Assembly (NCBI GenBank): GCA_900470445.1
Contig: UCAU01000012.1
Coordinates: forward strand, 62,001 to 126,000
Length of the DNA: 64,000 nt
Direction: 5' to 3'
Source of the DNA: Hyphomicrobiales bacterium
Lineage (GTDB): Bacteria; Pseudomonadota; Alphaproteobacteria; Rhizobiales; Devosiaceae
A model generated the notes under the pieces. The model had not been told where the DNA came from. It did not search any database and was given only the letters and a program-made list of their open reading frames with translations. Positions 1-7,627 of the stretch are shown one piece after another. The position numbers and the translations under genes were made by a program. The first letter of the stretch is position 1. Each line of letters starts with the position of its first letter.

Positions 1-122
1 TCGCTCAGCGTCGAGAGCGGCAGCTCGGCGGAGACTTCGCCCGTGGCCGGATTGAACACCGGCACACGGCGGCCAGTCGAGACATAGCGTTTTCCGGCAA
101 CGGCGTTTTCGATAACGTTCAT
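1..122 (-). CDS. mmsA: Methylmalonate-semialdehyde dehydrogenase (CoA-acylating), N-terminal part
   Basis: Only the first 40 or so codons are in the window; the gene continues past the left edge. The reading begins MNVIENAVAGKRY and then has RRVPVFNPATGEVSAELPLS, the usual N-terminal strand of MmsA-type aldehyde dehydrogenases. This family converts malonate or methylmalonate semialdehyde to acetyl- or propionyl-CoA. The start codon shares one base with the stop of the upstream aminotransferase (TAATG), so the two are translationally coupled. Aminotransferase plus MmsA form a two-step route from beta-alanine or beta-aminoisobutyrate. The family call rests on the N-terminus and context only. 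Confidence 0.8.
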   Translation of the reverse strand, partial: MNVIENAVAGKRYVSTGRRVPVFNPATGEVSAELPLSTLS

Positions 123-1450
123 TATGCAATCCCCCGCAGCACCGTGCGAATACCGTCAATCAATTCGTCGATCTGGCCCTTGGAGATGATCAGCGGGGGA
201 GAGAGCGCAATGATGTCGCCGGTGGTGCGGATCAGGTAGCCACTTTCATAGGCGGCAAGGAAAGCCGAGAAGGCGCGCTTGGTGGGCGAGCCGGCAATCG
301 GATCAAGCTCGATGGCGCCGACCATGCCGATATTGCGAATATCGATGACATGCGGCTCGCCCTTGAGCGAGTGCAGCGCATCGGCGAAATAGGGCGCGAG
401 CTCCGCGCCGCGCGTCAGCAGGTCGTCCTGCTTATAGGTTTCGAGCGTGGCGAGCGCGGCGGCCGAAGCCACCGGATTGCCCGAATAGGTATAGCCGTGG
501 AAGAACTCGATGACATGCTCGGGGCCGCCCATGAAGGCATCGTGGATTTCCGGCGAAACCAGCACGGCGCCCATTGGGATAATGCCATTGGTCAGGCCCT
601 TGGCGGTGACCATGATATCGGGCGTGACGCCGAAATAGTCGGCGGCGAATGGGGTGCCAAGGCGCCCAAAGCCGGTAATGACCTCGTCAAAAATCAGCAG
701 GATACCGTGCTTTTTGGTGATGTCGCGCAAGCGCTGCAGATAGCCCTTGGGCGGGATCAATACGCCGGTGGAGCCGGCGACCGGCTCGACGATGACCGCG
801 GCAATGGTAGAAGCATCATGCAGAGTGACGATGCGTTCGAGCTCGTCCGCTAGGTCCAGGCCGTGCTCGGGCTCGCCCCGGGTAAAGGCGTTTTTGCTTA
901 GGTTATGGGTATGCGGCAGGTGGTCGACGCCGGTCAGCAACGTGCCGAACATTTTGCGGTTGGTGACAATGCCGCCCACCGAAATGCCGCCGAAATTGAC
1001 GCCGTGATAGCCGCGCTCGCGGCCGATCAGGCGGAAGCGGCTGCCATCGCCTTTGACACGATGATAAGCAAGCGCCACCTTGAGCGCCGTTTCGACCGAC
1101 TCAGATCCCGAATTGGTGAACAGCACATGATCGAGCCCCTTGGGCGCGATATCGACCAGCCGATTGGCCAATTCGAACGCCTTGGGATGGCCCATCTGGA
1201 AGGCCGGCGCATAATCGAGTTCGGCGGCCTGCTTGGCGATGGCCTCTACAATCAGCGGGCGGGCATGGCCGGCATTGACGCACCACAGCCCGGCGGTGCC
1301 ATCGAGCACCTGCCGGCCGTCCGAGGTGGTGTAATGCATGTCCTTGGCCGCCACAAACATGCGCGGCGATTTCTTGAATTGCCGGTTGGCCGTAAACGGC
1401 ATCCAGAAAGCGCTCAGATCGTTTGGCGCATTGTTTGTTGAGGTGGACAC
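122..1450 (-). CDS. Omega-amino acid (beta-alanine):pyruvate aminotransferase, class III PLP
   Basis: A complete 442-residue class III aminotransferase. The motif LLIFDEVITGFGRLG carries the PLP-binding Asp at about residue 255, and the Schiff-base lysine is in VTAKGLTNG (about K284). GLWCVNAGH near residue 55 is typical of omega-amino acid:pyruvate transaminases rather than ornithine or GABA enzymes. It should move the amino group of beta-alanine or beta-aminoisobutyrate to pyruvate, giving malonate-type semialdehydes for the overlapping mmsA product. It is transcribed away from a RutR-like regulator, with candidate RutR sites in the shared 133-bp gap. This suggests a role in pyrimidine or beta-alanine breakdown. 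Exact substrate is inferred. Confidence 0.9.
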   Translation of the reverse strand: MSTSTNNAPNDLSAFWMPFTANRQFKKSPRMFVAAKDMHYTTSDGRQVLDGTAGLWCVNAGHARPLIVEAIAKQAAELDYAPAFQMGHPKAFELANRLVDIAPKGLDHVLFTNSGSESVETALKVALAYHRVKGDGSRFRLIGRERGYHGVNFGGISVGGIVTNRKMFGTLLTGVDHLPHTHNLSKNAFTRGEPEHGLDLADELERIVTLHDASTIAAVIVEPVAGSTGVLIPPKGYLQRLRDITKKHGILLIFDEVITGFGRLGTPFAADYFGVTPDIMVTAKGLTNGIIPMGAVLVSPEIHDAFMGGPEHVIEFFHGYTYSGNPVASAAALATLETYKQDDLLTRGAELAPYFADALHSLKGEPHVIDIRNIGMVGAIELDPIAGSPTKRAFSAFLAAYESGYLIRTTGDIIALSPPLIISKGQIDELIDGIRTVLRGIA

Positions 1451-1475
1451 GATAGCCTCGCTCCCGAATTCTTAT

Positions 1476-1492
1476 ATGACGTTATTGGTCAT
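1476..1492. promoter_or_regulatory. Inverted repeat ATGAC-N7-GTCAT (possible RutR-like site)
   Basis: A perfect 5-bp inverted repeat with a 7-base spacer lies 26 bp upstream of the aminotransferase start. Its right half TTGGTCAT resembles the RutR half-site TGGTCAA, but the spacing is one base longer than the consensus TTGACCA-N2-TGGTCAA. The same outline also fits the generic TGA-N9-TCA iron motif, so assignment is uncertain. Confidence 0.4.
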
Positions 1493-1532
1493 GTTTTTTG
1501 GCTCTTGACGTGGGAACGCGTTACCAAGAATT

Positions 1533-1548
1533 TTGACCAGTTGGAAAA
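1533..1548. promoter_or_regulatory. Candidate RutR operator TTGACCA-GT-TGGAAAA
   Basis: The left half is identical to the E. coli RutR consensus half-site TTGACCA, the spacer is two bases, and the right half keeps TGG. The site sits 36 bp before the preferred rutR start codon. It is therefore placed for autoregulation and for control of the divergent aminotransferase-mmsA operon. A site here also argues against translation starting further upstream at the TTG that overlaps it. Confidence 0.5.
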
Positions 1549-1583
1549 ATGTTAGCACTCCCAAAACTTCCCGCAAGGCGAAA

Positions 1584-2303
1584 ATGCCGCCGATCAAGTT
1601 GAAAAGCTCTCCGTCGCCCGCCGCCGCCAAACGCCAGCACAAGGCGGCGGCGAAAGCAGCCACGCAGCCAAAGGAAAAACCCCGGCCGCTGACCCGGATT
1701 CAGCGGGAAAAACAGGACATTATCCTGGAAGCCGCGCTTGACGTTTTTTCTCTGCACGGCTTCCGCGGCGCCACGATCGACCAGATCGCCGAGGTGGCGG
1801 GCATGAGCAAGCCGAACCTGCTGTATTATTTCCCGCGCAAGGAAGAGATTCACCGCCGCCTGATCTCCGAATTGCTGGTTACCTGGCTGGCACCGCTGCG
1901 CGAAATGGATGCCGATGGCGATCCCTTCCCCGAAATCCGCTCCTATATTCGGCGCAAGCTCGAGATGGCGCGCGACTTTCCGCGCGAGAGCCGGCTCTTT
2001 GCCAATGAAATGCTGCAAGGCGCCCCGCGCATTATCGAGATGATCGAGGTTGATCTGAAAAACCTCGTCGATGAAAAGGCCGCGGTGCTGACCACCTGGA
2101 TGGACCAGGGCCGCATCGCGCGGACCGATCCCTATCACCTGATCTTTTCGATCTGGGCGACCACCCAGCATTATGCCGATTTCGACGTGCAGGTGCGGGC
2201 CGTGCTCGGCCCGGCGCGCGGCGGCGAGGGGCGCTTTGAAGATGCGGCGCGCTATCTCGAGCAATTGTTCCTCTATGGACTGACACCGCGCTCGAAGCGC
2301 TGA
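1584..2303 (+). CDS. rutR: TetR-family regulator, RutR-like
   Basis: A 239-residue regulator. After a basic, alanine-rich N-terminal tail comes a TetR helix-turn-helix (IILEAALDVFSLHGFRGATIDQIAEVAGMSKPNLLYYF). The C-terminal ligand domain (AVLTTWMDQGRIARTDPYHLIFSIWATTQHYADF) is of the RutR type, the uracil/thymine-sensing regulator of pyrimidine use. I chose the ATG at 1584 because AAGGCG precedes it and upstream TTG codons fall in a candidate operator. It diverges from the aminotransferase-mmsA pair, which can process the beta-amino acids released by reductive pyrimidine breakdown. Ligand identity is inferred. Confidence 0.75.
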   Translation: MPPIKLKSSPSPAAAKRQHKAAAKAATQPKEKPRPLTRIQREKQDIILEAALDVFSLHGFRGATIDQIAEVAGMSKPNLLYYFPRKEEIHRRLISELLVTWLAPLREMDADGDPFPEIRSYIRRKLEMARDFPRESRLFANEMLQGAPRIIEMIEVDLKNLVDEKAAVLTTWMDQGRIARTDPYHLIFSIWATTQHYADFDVQVRAVLGPARGGEGRFEDAARYLEQLFLYGLTPRSKR

Positions 2304-2340
2304 CGGCTCAGCGTGGCTTGACAGAGGTGTTGCATCATTC

Positions 2341-2356
2341 TATTACTTAAGTAATA
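2341..2356. promoter_or_regulatory. Perfect 16-bp palindrome TATTACTTAAGTAATA
   Basis: An AT-rich perfect palindrome sits in a GC-rich intergenic region 22 bp upstream of the reductase start codon. Its position and symmetry fit an operator for a dimeric regulator. A partial copy of the half-site (AAGTTAAGTGAT) follows directly. The regulator is unknown. Confidence 0.5.
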
Positions 2357-2377
2357 AGTTAAGTGATGGAGCGGGAA

Positions 2378-2980
2378 ATGACCCAGCAGGTTGGCGCGCA
2401 TATGATGCTTTCTCTGGATGGCTTCGGGACTGGCCTCAACCAGACCCGTGAGCGCCCCTTCGGCGATATGGACCTGCAACAGCTGGCCCGCTGGCGGTTC
2501 GAGGACGGCGAGAATAGCCGGGCCGAGCTCGACGCCATCTGCGATTACGGCGCCTTCATCATGGGGCGCAACATGTTTGCCGCCCCCGGTCCCGATGTCT
2601 GGGAGCCGGAATGGAAGGGCTGGTGGGGCCCCAATCCGCCCTATCATGCCCCGGTATTCGTGTTGACCCATCATGCCCGGCCGCCGATCACCATGGAGGG
2701 CGGTACGATGTTTAATTTCGTGTCCGAGGGGCCCGAAGTGGCGTTGGCCCGGGCGCGCGAAGCGGCGGGTGCGCGTAACGTCGCGGTGGCTGGCGGGGTC
2801 AGCACCTTGCGGCACTATCTCAATACCGGCGCCGTCGATCTCCTGCACCTGCAAGTGTCGACGCTGATCTGCGGCCAGGGCGAGCGCCTGTGGGACGGCC
2901 TGACGGCTAAGCTCGAACCCATTGGCGCCCGGACCACCAGGTTTGCCACCCACATGGATTATCGCGTGGCTAAATCCTGA
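2378..2980 (+). CDS. Dihydrofolate reductase / RibD C-terminal family protein
   Basis: A 200-residue protein of the RibD C-terminal (DHFR-like) family, widespread NADPH-dependent reductases of mostly unknown substrate. Features seen are the early strand MMLSLDGFGTG, the FIMGRNMF segment, the strand VFVLTHHARPP, the cofactor loop NVAVAGGVSTLRHYL and DLLHLQVSTLICGQGERLW near the C-terminus. ATG 2378 is preferred because GGAG lies six bases upstream; GTG 2363 or ATG 2366 would add five or four residues. An unusual AT-rich palindrome precedes it. It is followed by a DoxX gene in the same direction. Confidence 0.8.
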   Translation: MTQQVGAHMMLSLDGFGTGLNQTRERPFGDMDLQQLARWRFEDGENSRAELDAICDYGAFIMGRNMFAAPGPDVWEPEWKGWWGPNPPYHAPVFVLTHHARPPITMEGGTMFNFVSEGPEVALARAREAAGARNVAVAGGVSTLRHYLNTGAVDLLHLQVSTLICGQGERLWDGLTAKLEPIGARTTRFATHMDYRVAKS

Positions 2981-3083
2981 TTTAGTCGGCATTGCCTGCC
3001 CTGAAATGCGGTGAATTCTCCTGATCGCCGCAACGAAACGTCCGGCCGGGCATTCGACAGGCATGGCTTTGAGGAGATCCAGC

Positions 3084-3509
3084 ATGATCTGGCCCGCCGC
3101 TGCTCCCGTCCTTGTCGATTTCACCCTCCTGTTGCTGCGCCTGACCATCGGGGTGATGTTTGCCCTGTCGGGCTTTTTCAAGCTCGCCAAGCCCGAGCGC
3201 GGCCAAAAGATGGCCCGCTCGCTTACTGATGCCGGCCTGCCGACCGGGCTGGCACCCGTGATTGCGCTGGGTGAACTTCTGGGCGGCGTCGGCGTGGTGT
3301 TGGGTCTGTTCACCCTGCCCGCCGCGCTGGTCTTGTTCGTCATCAGCGTCGGCGCCATGGTCACGACGAGCATTCCCAACGCCAAGGGAAGCGGCATCCA
3401 CAAGCTCGAAAACCTGCTCTATGCCCCCGAAGCCATCCTCGCGGCGGCGCTGCTGGCCTTGGCGGCACTGGGTGCTGGTGGCTGGAGTCTTGACCGGGCG
3501 CTATTTTAG
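3084..3509 (+). CDS. DoxX family membrane protein
   Basis: A 141-residue protein with four predicted membrane segments (about residues 9-28, 53-70, 75-95 and 115-135). It has the DoxX pattern LLRLTIGVMFALSGFFKL near the N-terminus. DoxX proteins are small inner-membrane proteins linked to quinone or redox partners; the specific role here is unknown. ATG 3084 follows GAGGAG with a seven-base spacer, so it is preferred over the in-frame ATG at 3063. The gene converges on a second DoxX gene, with only 49 bp between stop codons. Confidence 0.75.
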   Translation: MIWPAAAPVLVDFTLLLLRLTIGVMFALSGFFKLAKPERGQKMARSLTDAGLPTGLAPVIALGELLGGVGVVLGLFTLPAALVLFVISVGAMVTTSIPNAKGSGIHKLENLLYAPEAILAAALLALAALGAGGWSLDRALF

Positions 3510-3558
3510 AGCGCACCGGCGACGACTAGAAGTTGCTGCCCAAGCCATGGCCCCCGAG

Positions 3559-3936
3559 TCAGAGGCCTACGGCGACAACAAGCAGGAACGCGCCGGCCAG
3601 TCCGGCATTCATGATGGTCGCGTTGACATGGTTGGCGCGGTCGGCACCCTCATAGTCCCAGAAATTATGGAACAGCACGGTGGCGAGCACGACGAAGACA
3701 ATCAGGCCGGCACCACCCCAGGCGCCGAATGGCCCGATCGCGGTCAGCGCCCCGCCGATGATCTGTAACGCCACCCCGATAATGGCGGCGATGCGGGGGA
3801 GAGGCAGCCCGCGTGCGGTGAGGCCGGCGGTGAGCGGGCCGATATTGGTAATGTTGCGGAGACCGAAAACCAGAAAGGCGCCCCCCAGCAGCAGGCGGGC
3901 GAGCAGGATGAGTGTCGAAGTCAGATCGGTTGGCAT
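3559..3936 (-). CDS. DoxX family membrane protein
   Basis: A 125-residue, four-helix membrane protein starting MPTDLTSTLILLARLLLGGAFLVFGLRN, the DoxX signature. A central VALQIIGGALTAIG helix and a C-terminal AGLAGAFLLVVAVGL helix follow. ATG 3936 has AGGA seven bases upstream; the open frame extends further but the extra residues look non-coding. It faces the other DoxX gene. The two are divergent enough not to look like a recent duplication. Function is unknown beyond the family. Confidence 0.75.
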   Translation of the reverse strand: MPTDLTSTLILLARLLLGGAFLVFGLRNITNIGPLTAGLTARGLPLPRIAAIIGVALQIIGGALTAIGPFGAWGGAGLIVFVVLATVLFHNFWDYEGADRANHVNATIMNAGLAGAFLLVVAVGL

Positions 3937-4872
3937 GGCGAAGTCCTGTGATGAAGAGTGGGTAATGCTGCTATGACGCTCGACGCTGACAGAATTCGAC
4001 AGCATGACGCCCGCTATCGCCATGGCTGGACAAAATAGTTGATGCGCTGGGGAGGACATGGACGGCAGGCGTGGCAAAGCGCCGGAAAGCGGGGGCTTCC
4101 GGTTGCGGTTTGAGCGACGATGGCGAGACCGGCGTCTCTAGGGTTTGGTAGATGGTGAAACGTCGGCCTCGCCATCGCGCCGGGATTTTTTCACAGGGCC
4201 GGATGAGCTTGCCTTGTTATGAGGCGAGCCGTCGTACCTCTGCGTGGCCGGAGCGACCTCCAACCCCCGGCATTCACCCAGCCCATCCACTCGTCATGAC
4301 CGCGCTCTGGCGGGGTGATGGAGGGATAGTGGCATGAGGCGCGTGGGGCGGGGATAAGAGGGATAAGTGGGATAAGTGGGGAGTGCGGTGCAACCACCAT
4401 TGCTTCCAATATCACCGGGTCTCCCTCGGGTCGGGCCCGAGGGAGATGCGGTGGACAGGAGGAATGGTTCAGGGCACCAGCGCGCAGGCCCAAAACGGCA
4501 CAAAACCTGCCTTTTTCTCGCCCTATTACATCCTGTTCTGCCTTGTGATCTCCCGAATTCTTGCCGGAACCTTCGTGAAAATGCGATTTTTCGGCATAAG
4601 GCATGGAACCGTGACCCATCGGCCACAGCGGGCAAGATGAATCCCGTATTGGATGGAATCCTCGTCTTGCGTTTTATCAGATCGGCGAATCGAGGATTCA
4701 TTTCCTGCAATTGCGGCGCAAATCTTGCCAATAGGGTGGTAATGCAGCGCGGAATCCTGCGGCATATGCGCAACAGCAGGTGCTTTGAGGCCAGTCCTGG
4801 GCTTGATGCCCACATTATGGCCGGGCGGGGCCATTAATCGATTGCTCACCGTAACTACGTGAGTTTTTCAGC
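3937..4872. other. 936-bp region without a convincing gene
   Basis: Open frames on both strands lack ribosome-binding sites and any recognisable protein pattern. Visible structure consists of a short tandem repeat of GGGATAAG units near 4350-4380, a strong hairpin at 4420-4446, and a 9-bp inverted repeat, GAATCCTCG at 4656-4664 with CGAGGATTC at 4691-4699. The region may hold a regulatory RNA or remnants, but nothing is firmly supported. Confidence 0.5.
4420..4446. repeat. GC-rich palindromic element (11-bp stem)
   Basis: The arms CTCCCTCGGG and CCCGAGGGAG (plus a closing T-A pair) surround a TCGGG loop. The CTCCCTC/GAGGGAG core recurs at 52539-52559 and, in a variant form, at 59504-59580. 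This suggests a family of dispersed intergenic palindromes. Confidence 0.6.
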
Positions 4873-5226
4873 TTGATTAGAAAAGTCGTTTCCGCCGCCG
4901 CAATTGCTGCAGCATTGCTCTCGCTTTCCACTGCAGCCTATGCCCAATGCGGCGGCGCTTCCTGGTATGGCCCTGGCTTCAATGGCAAAAAGGCCGCATC
5001 GGGTGAGACCTTCAACGAAAACGCCATGACGGCGGCCCATCGCTCCCTTCCCTTCGGCACCAAGTTGCGCGTTACCGACCAGCGCACCGGCCGGCAAATC
5101 CAGGTTACCATCAACGATCGTGGTCCATATATCGGCGGCCGCATCATCGATCTGTCCAAAGCCGCTGCCGGCCAGCTCGGTTTCCGCAATCGCGGGACCA
5201 CTTCGGTCTGCATCGAACAGATCTGA
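4873..5226 (+). CDS. Septal ring lytic transglycosylase RlpA-like protein, single domain
   Basis: A 117-residue exported protein: signal peptide about residues 1-24 (ending AAYA-QC) followed directly by one RlpA-like double-psi beta-barrel. The motifs GGASWYGPGFNGKKAASGE, AAHRSLPFGTKLRV and VTINDRGPYIGGRIIDLS are typical, including the catalytic-type Asp in NDRGPY. There is no SPOR domain, so it is shorter than full RlpA. The start must be TTG 4873: an in-frame stop lies at 4852-4854 and no ATG or GTG occurs before the domain. It probably acts in the periplasm on peptidoglycan. Confidence 0.85.
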   Translation: MIRKVVSAAAIAAALLSLSTAAYAQCGGASWYGPGFNGKKAASGETFNENAMTAAHRSLPFGTKLRVTDQRTGRQIQVTINDRGPYIGGRIIDLSKAAAGQLGFRNRGTTSVCIEQI

Positions 5227-5248
5227 CACAGACATAACTGACTGTGTA

Positions 5249-5281
5249 ACGGGCCGCCCAGCTGGAGCGGCCCGTTTTTTT
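5249..5281 (+). terminator. Rho-independent terminator after the RlpA-like gene
   Basis: A perfect 9-bp stem, ACGGGCCGC with GCGGCCCGT, encloses a nine-base loop and is followed by seven T. Its T tract overlaps the stop codon of the convergent aldo-keto reductase, so the hairpin is also transcribed near that gene's end. Confidence 0.9.
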
Positions 5282-6257
5282 ATGCCGAGCGCAGGCCAAG
5301 CGCATCGATGGCCGCGACCTGATCGGGCTCGAGCGGGCCGGCTCGCTCCGCCGCCAGCGCCTGTTCCAGTTCGGCGACGGTTTTGACGCCCAGCACCAGC
5401 GTATCGACGCCGTCGAGGCCCAAGGCATAGCGATGGGCAACGATGGCGGGATCCTCGCCCCATCGCTGACACAGCGCGCGATAGGGCGCGGCACGATCAA
5501 AGTCATTGCCAGTGGCGCGCTGGTCTTCGGTGATCGGCCGGTCAAGGCCCGCGGTCAAAGCACCAGCCTGCGCGGCACGCACGCCCATGACGCCAACGCC
5601 ATTTGCCTTGGCGGCGGCGATGATATCGCGCGGCCGACCGGGCGTGCCGGTGCCGTTCATTTCCCCGGCGCTATCCATTAAATTGGCGATGGCCTGCAGA
5701 GCGGCCGGCCGGGTGCCGAAAGAAATGGCATTGATGGTCGCCCCGGTATGGTTGAAGCCGGTAATGCCCCAAGTGGCGATCAGCCCGTCGGCGGCCAATC
5801 GCTCGAAGGCGGGCACGACCGCGTCGCGATAGAGGCTGAGGCTGGTGGAGCGTTCGTCGCGCGGCCGATCATTGTTGGGATAGACGAAATCGTCGGGCCG
5901 GATTTCGGTGTGCAGCAGCATCATGTCGGCCTGGCTGATGCGCATCGCCGCAAGGCTGGCTTCGAGCGAGGCGCGCAGGCGGGGATAGACCTCGGCGGCT
6001 TGCGGATTGCCCAGGCCGTATTTGGTGGTGATGCGCACGCCCTGCGGAATGCGGCCCTCAAAAGCCCTCGCGATCATCGCCTCGCAGGTCTTGTAGCCGG
6101 GTGCGGTGTCGATGAGATCGATGCCCGCCTCGACCGCACGGTGCAGGGTGCCGATCGCGTCCTCTTCCGAGGCGGGGCCCCAGACCATGCCGATGCCGCC
6201 GCCGCCCAGCGTGAGGCGGCTGACCTTTCCGAATGGGCCCAAGATATTGTGTTGCAT
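5280..6257 (-). CDS. Aldo/keto reductase
   Basis: A 325-residue AKR-superfamily protein. It starts with the barrel strand LGPFGKVSRLTLGGGGIGMVWG, then has GIDLIDTAPGYKTCEAMIARAF (catalytic Asp and Tyr of the DxxxxY pattern) and ITTKYGLG (catalytic Lys). Histidine occurs in MMLLHTEIRPDDFVY. Substrate cannot be told from sequence. GGAG precedes ATG 6257. It lies 21 bp behind a second aldo/keto reductase and a DUF1127 mini-gene in one operon, divergent from a LysR gene. Confidence 0.85.
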   Translation of the reverse strand: MQHNILGPFGKVSRLTLGGGGIGMVWGPASEEDAIGTLHRAVEAGIDLIDTAPGYKTCEAMIARAFEGRIPQGVRITTKYGLGNPQAAEVYPRLRASLEASLAAMRISQADMMLLHTEIRPDDFVYPNNDRPRDERSTSLSLYRDAVVPAFERLAADGLIATWGITGFNHTGATINAISFGTRPAALQAIANLMDSAGEMNGTGTPGRPRDIIAAAKANGVGVMGVRAAQAGALTAGLDRPITEDQRATGNDFDRAAPYRALCQRWGEDPAIVAHRYALGLDGVDTLVLGVKTVAELEQALAAERAGPLEPDQVAAIDALGLRSA

Positions 6258-6278
6258 TGTGGTGCTCCGTTTTTGCGA

Positions 6279-7286
6279 TCAGGCGAGGGCAGGCTCTGCG
6301 AGCTCATCCAGGATGGTGGTGATTTCGGCCATGGTGGCGGCGGGCAGCGGACCCTTTTCAAGCGCGCCCAGATTGTCGCGCACCTGGGCCTCGGATTTGA
6401 AGCCCGGGACGGGCAGCGTGTGTGGCGAGCGGGCCAATATCCAGCCCAGCGCGCCCTGCGCCGGGCTGCGCCCGCCACTGGTCAGGAGCTCGCGAATGGC
6501 CTCGATCCTTGCCAGGGCTTCGGACAATGGCTTGCCCTCTTTGAAGAAGCGCACCCATTCATGCCCGGCGCCGCGCACATCCGAGCTAGGCAGCACCGAA
6601 GCGGCGGTGAATTTGCCGGTCAGCATGCCCATGGCCAAAGGCGAGCGATTGAGGCTGGCAAGGTTCTGTTCGGCGCAGAGCTCGAGCATGTCGGGCCCGT
6701 CCTTGAACACGCTCAATTCCTGCTGCACGGCGGCAAAATGGGGGAATTTGACCATGCGGGCGGCTGCGGCGGCATTGTCGGTGCTCCAGCCCCAGGCGCG
6801 AATCTGGCCGCTCTCGGCGAGCTGTTCCAGCGCTTCGCCGGCGGCGTCGGCCGCAGCGTCGGCCAGCTCGCCGACATGGATCTGCAGCAGATCGATATAG
6901 TCGGTACCCAGCCGGGCCAGCGATTGGGTGCAGGCCCATTGCACATAGGCTGGGCTCACATCGGTGGCGAGCAGCGCCTTGGCCCTGGAATCATAGGTAT
7001 AGCCGAACTTGGTGGCAATGACCGCCTCGCTGCGGCGCCCGGCCAAAGCCCGGCCGAGCACGCTTTCGCTGTGGCCGGTGCCATAGGCGTCGGCGGTGTC
7101 GAACAGGGTCGCGCCCAGTTCGAGCGCCACCTGGATGGCGCGGATCGATTGGGCATCGTCGATATCACCCCAGCCATCGGATTTGCCATTGAGCAGGAAG
7201 GGGCCGCCAATGGCCCAGCAGCCCATGCCGATGGCACTGGCCTTGATGCCGGAGCGGCCGATGGAGCGGAATTTGGAGAAGGTCAT
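6279..7286 (-). CDS. Aldo/keto reductase
   Basis: A 335-residue AKR protein beginning MTFSKFRSIGRSGIKASAIGMGCWAIGG. It contains the active-site pattern LFDTADAYGTGHSE (Asp, Tyr), the lysine strand VIATKFGYTYD, and histidine in LLQIHVGE. The C-terminal AQGALGWILARSPHTLPVPGFKSEAQVRDNL is the NADP-binding end of the barrel. ATG 7286 has AAGGAA upstream and lies ten bases after the DUF1127 stop. The natural substrate is unknown; the neighbouring LysR gene is the obvious candidate regulator. Confidence 0.85.
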   Translation of the reverse strand: MTFSKFRSIGRSGIKASAIGMGCWAIGGPFLLNGKSDGWGDIDDAQSIRAIQVALELGATLFDTADAYGTGHSESVLGRALAGRRSEAVIATKFGYTYDSRAKALLATDVSPAYVQWACTQSLARLGTDYIDLLQIHVGELADAAADAAGEALEQLAESGQIRAWGWSTDNAAAAARMVKFPHFAAVQQELSVFKDGPDMLELCAEQNLASLNRSPLAMGMLTGKFTAASVLPSSDVRGAGHEWVRFFKEGKPLSEALARIEAIRELLTSGGRSPAQGALGWILARSPHTLPVPGFKSEAQVRDNLGALEKGPLPAATMAEITTILDELAEPALA

Positions 7287-7296
7287 GATGGGTTCC

Positions 7297-7449
7297 TTAG
7301 TGACAGGCGTGAATGCGGATGAAATCGGCGAGGCAGTCGCGACTGGTGCCCAGATCGGCGAGCTGGCGGTCGTCCATGCCGCGCAGGGTGCGCAGGGCGA
7401 CATGGTCCAGCCAGACGGCGCGGACCCGGCGGAGCAGAGTTTGCAGCAT
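7297..7449 (-). CDS. DUF1127 domain mini-protein
   Basis: A 50-residue protein reading MLQTLLRRVRAVWLDH, then LRTLRGMDDRQLADLG and RDCLADFIR. The pattern L..MDDRQLADLG is the core of DUF1127 (YjiS-like), a family of short arginine-rich proteins common in alphaproteobacteria. Some members affect RNA turnover or phosphate and carbon metabolism. GGAA precedes the ATG. It is the first gene of an operon with two aldo/keto reductases. The role here is unknown. Confidence 0.8.
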   Translation of the reverse strand: MLQTLLRRVRAVWLDHVALRTLRGMDDRQLADLGTSRDCLADFIRIHACH

Positions 7450-7627
7450 TGCAAGGTTCCTTCAGGCAAAGCCGAACCCGTGGCCGGCAGCGTGGCGACC
7501 GGCTTTGCAGGTTTGGCTGTTTTGATTTCCGCTCGGCGCCTTTTCTGGGGCCGTTGCAGCCATACTTGCGCAAATTCGCGGCCAGCCGCTATGCTCAAGA
7601 ACGCAACGCACTTTGCAGAAATGAAAA

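Noticed and set aside
1476-1492. Reading the aminotransferase-side repeat as an iron-responsive operator
   Set aside because: It fits TGA-N9-TCA by chance of form, but the neighbouring genes are amino-acid and pyrimidine related, so a RutR-like site is more likely.
4191-4837. Overlapping open frames on both strands in the gene-free region
   Set aside because: No ribosome-binding sites; low-complexity products such as repeated LIP or PTYP arising from the GGGATAAG repeat.
5748-7322. A 524-codon plus-strand open frame opposite two aldo/keto reductases
   Set aside because: The reductase motifs are intact on the minus strand; the plus frame is rich in Gly, Ala and His with no family pattern.
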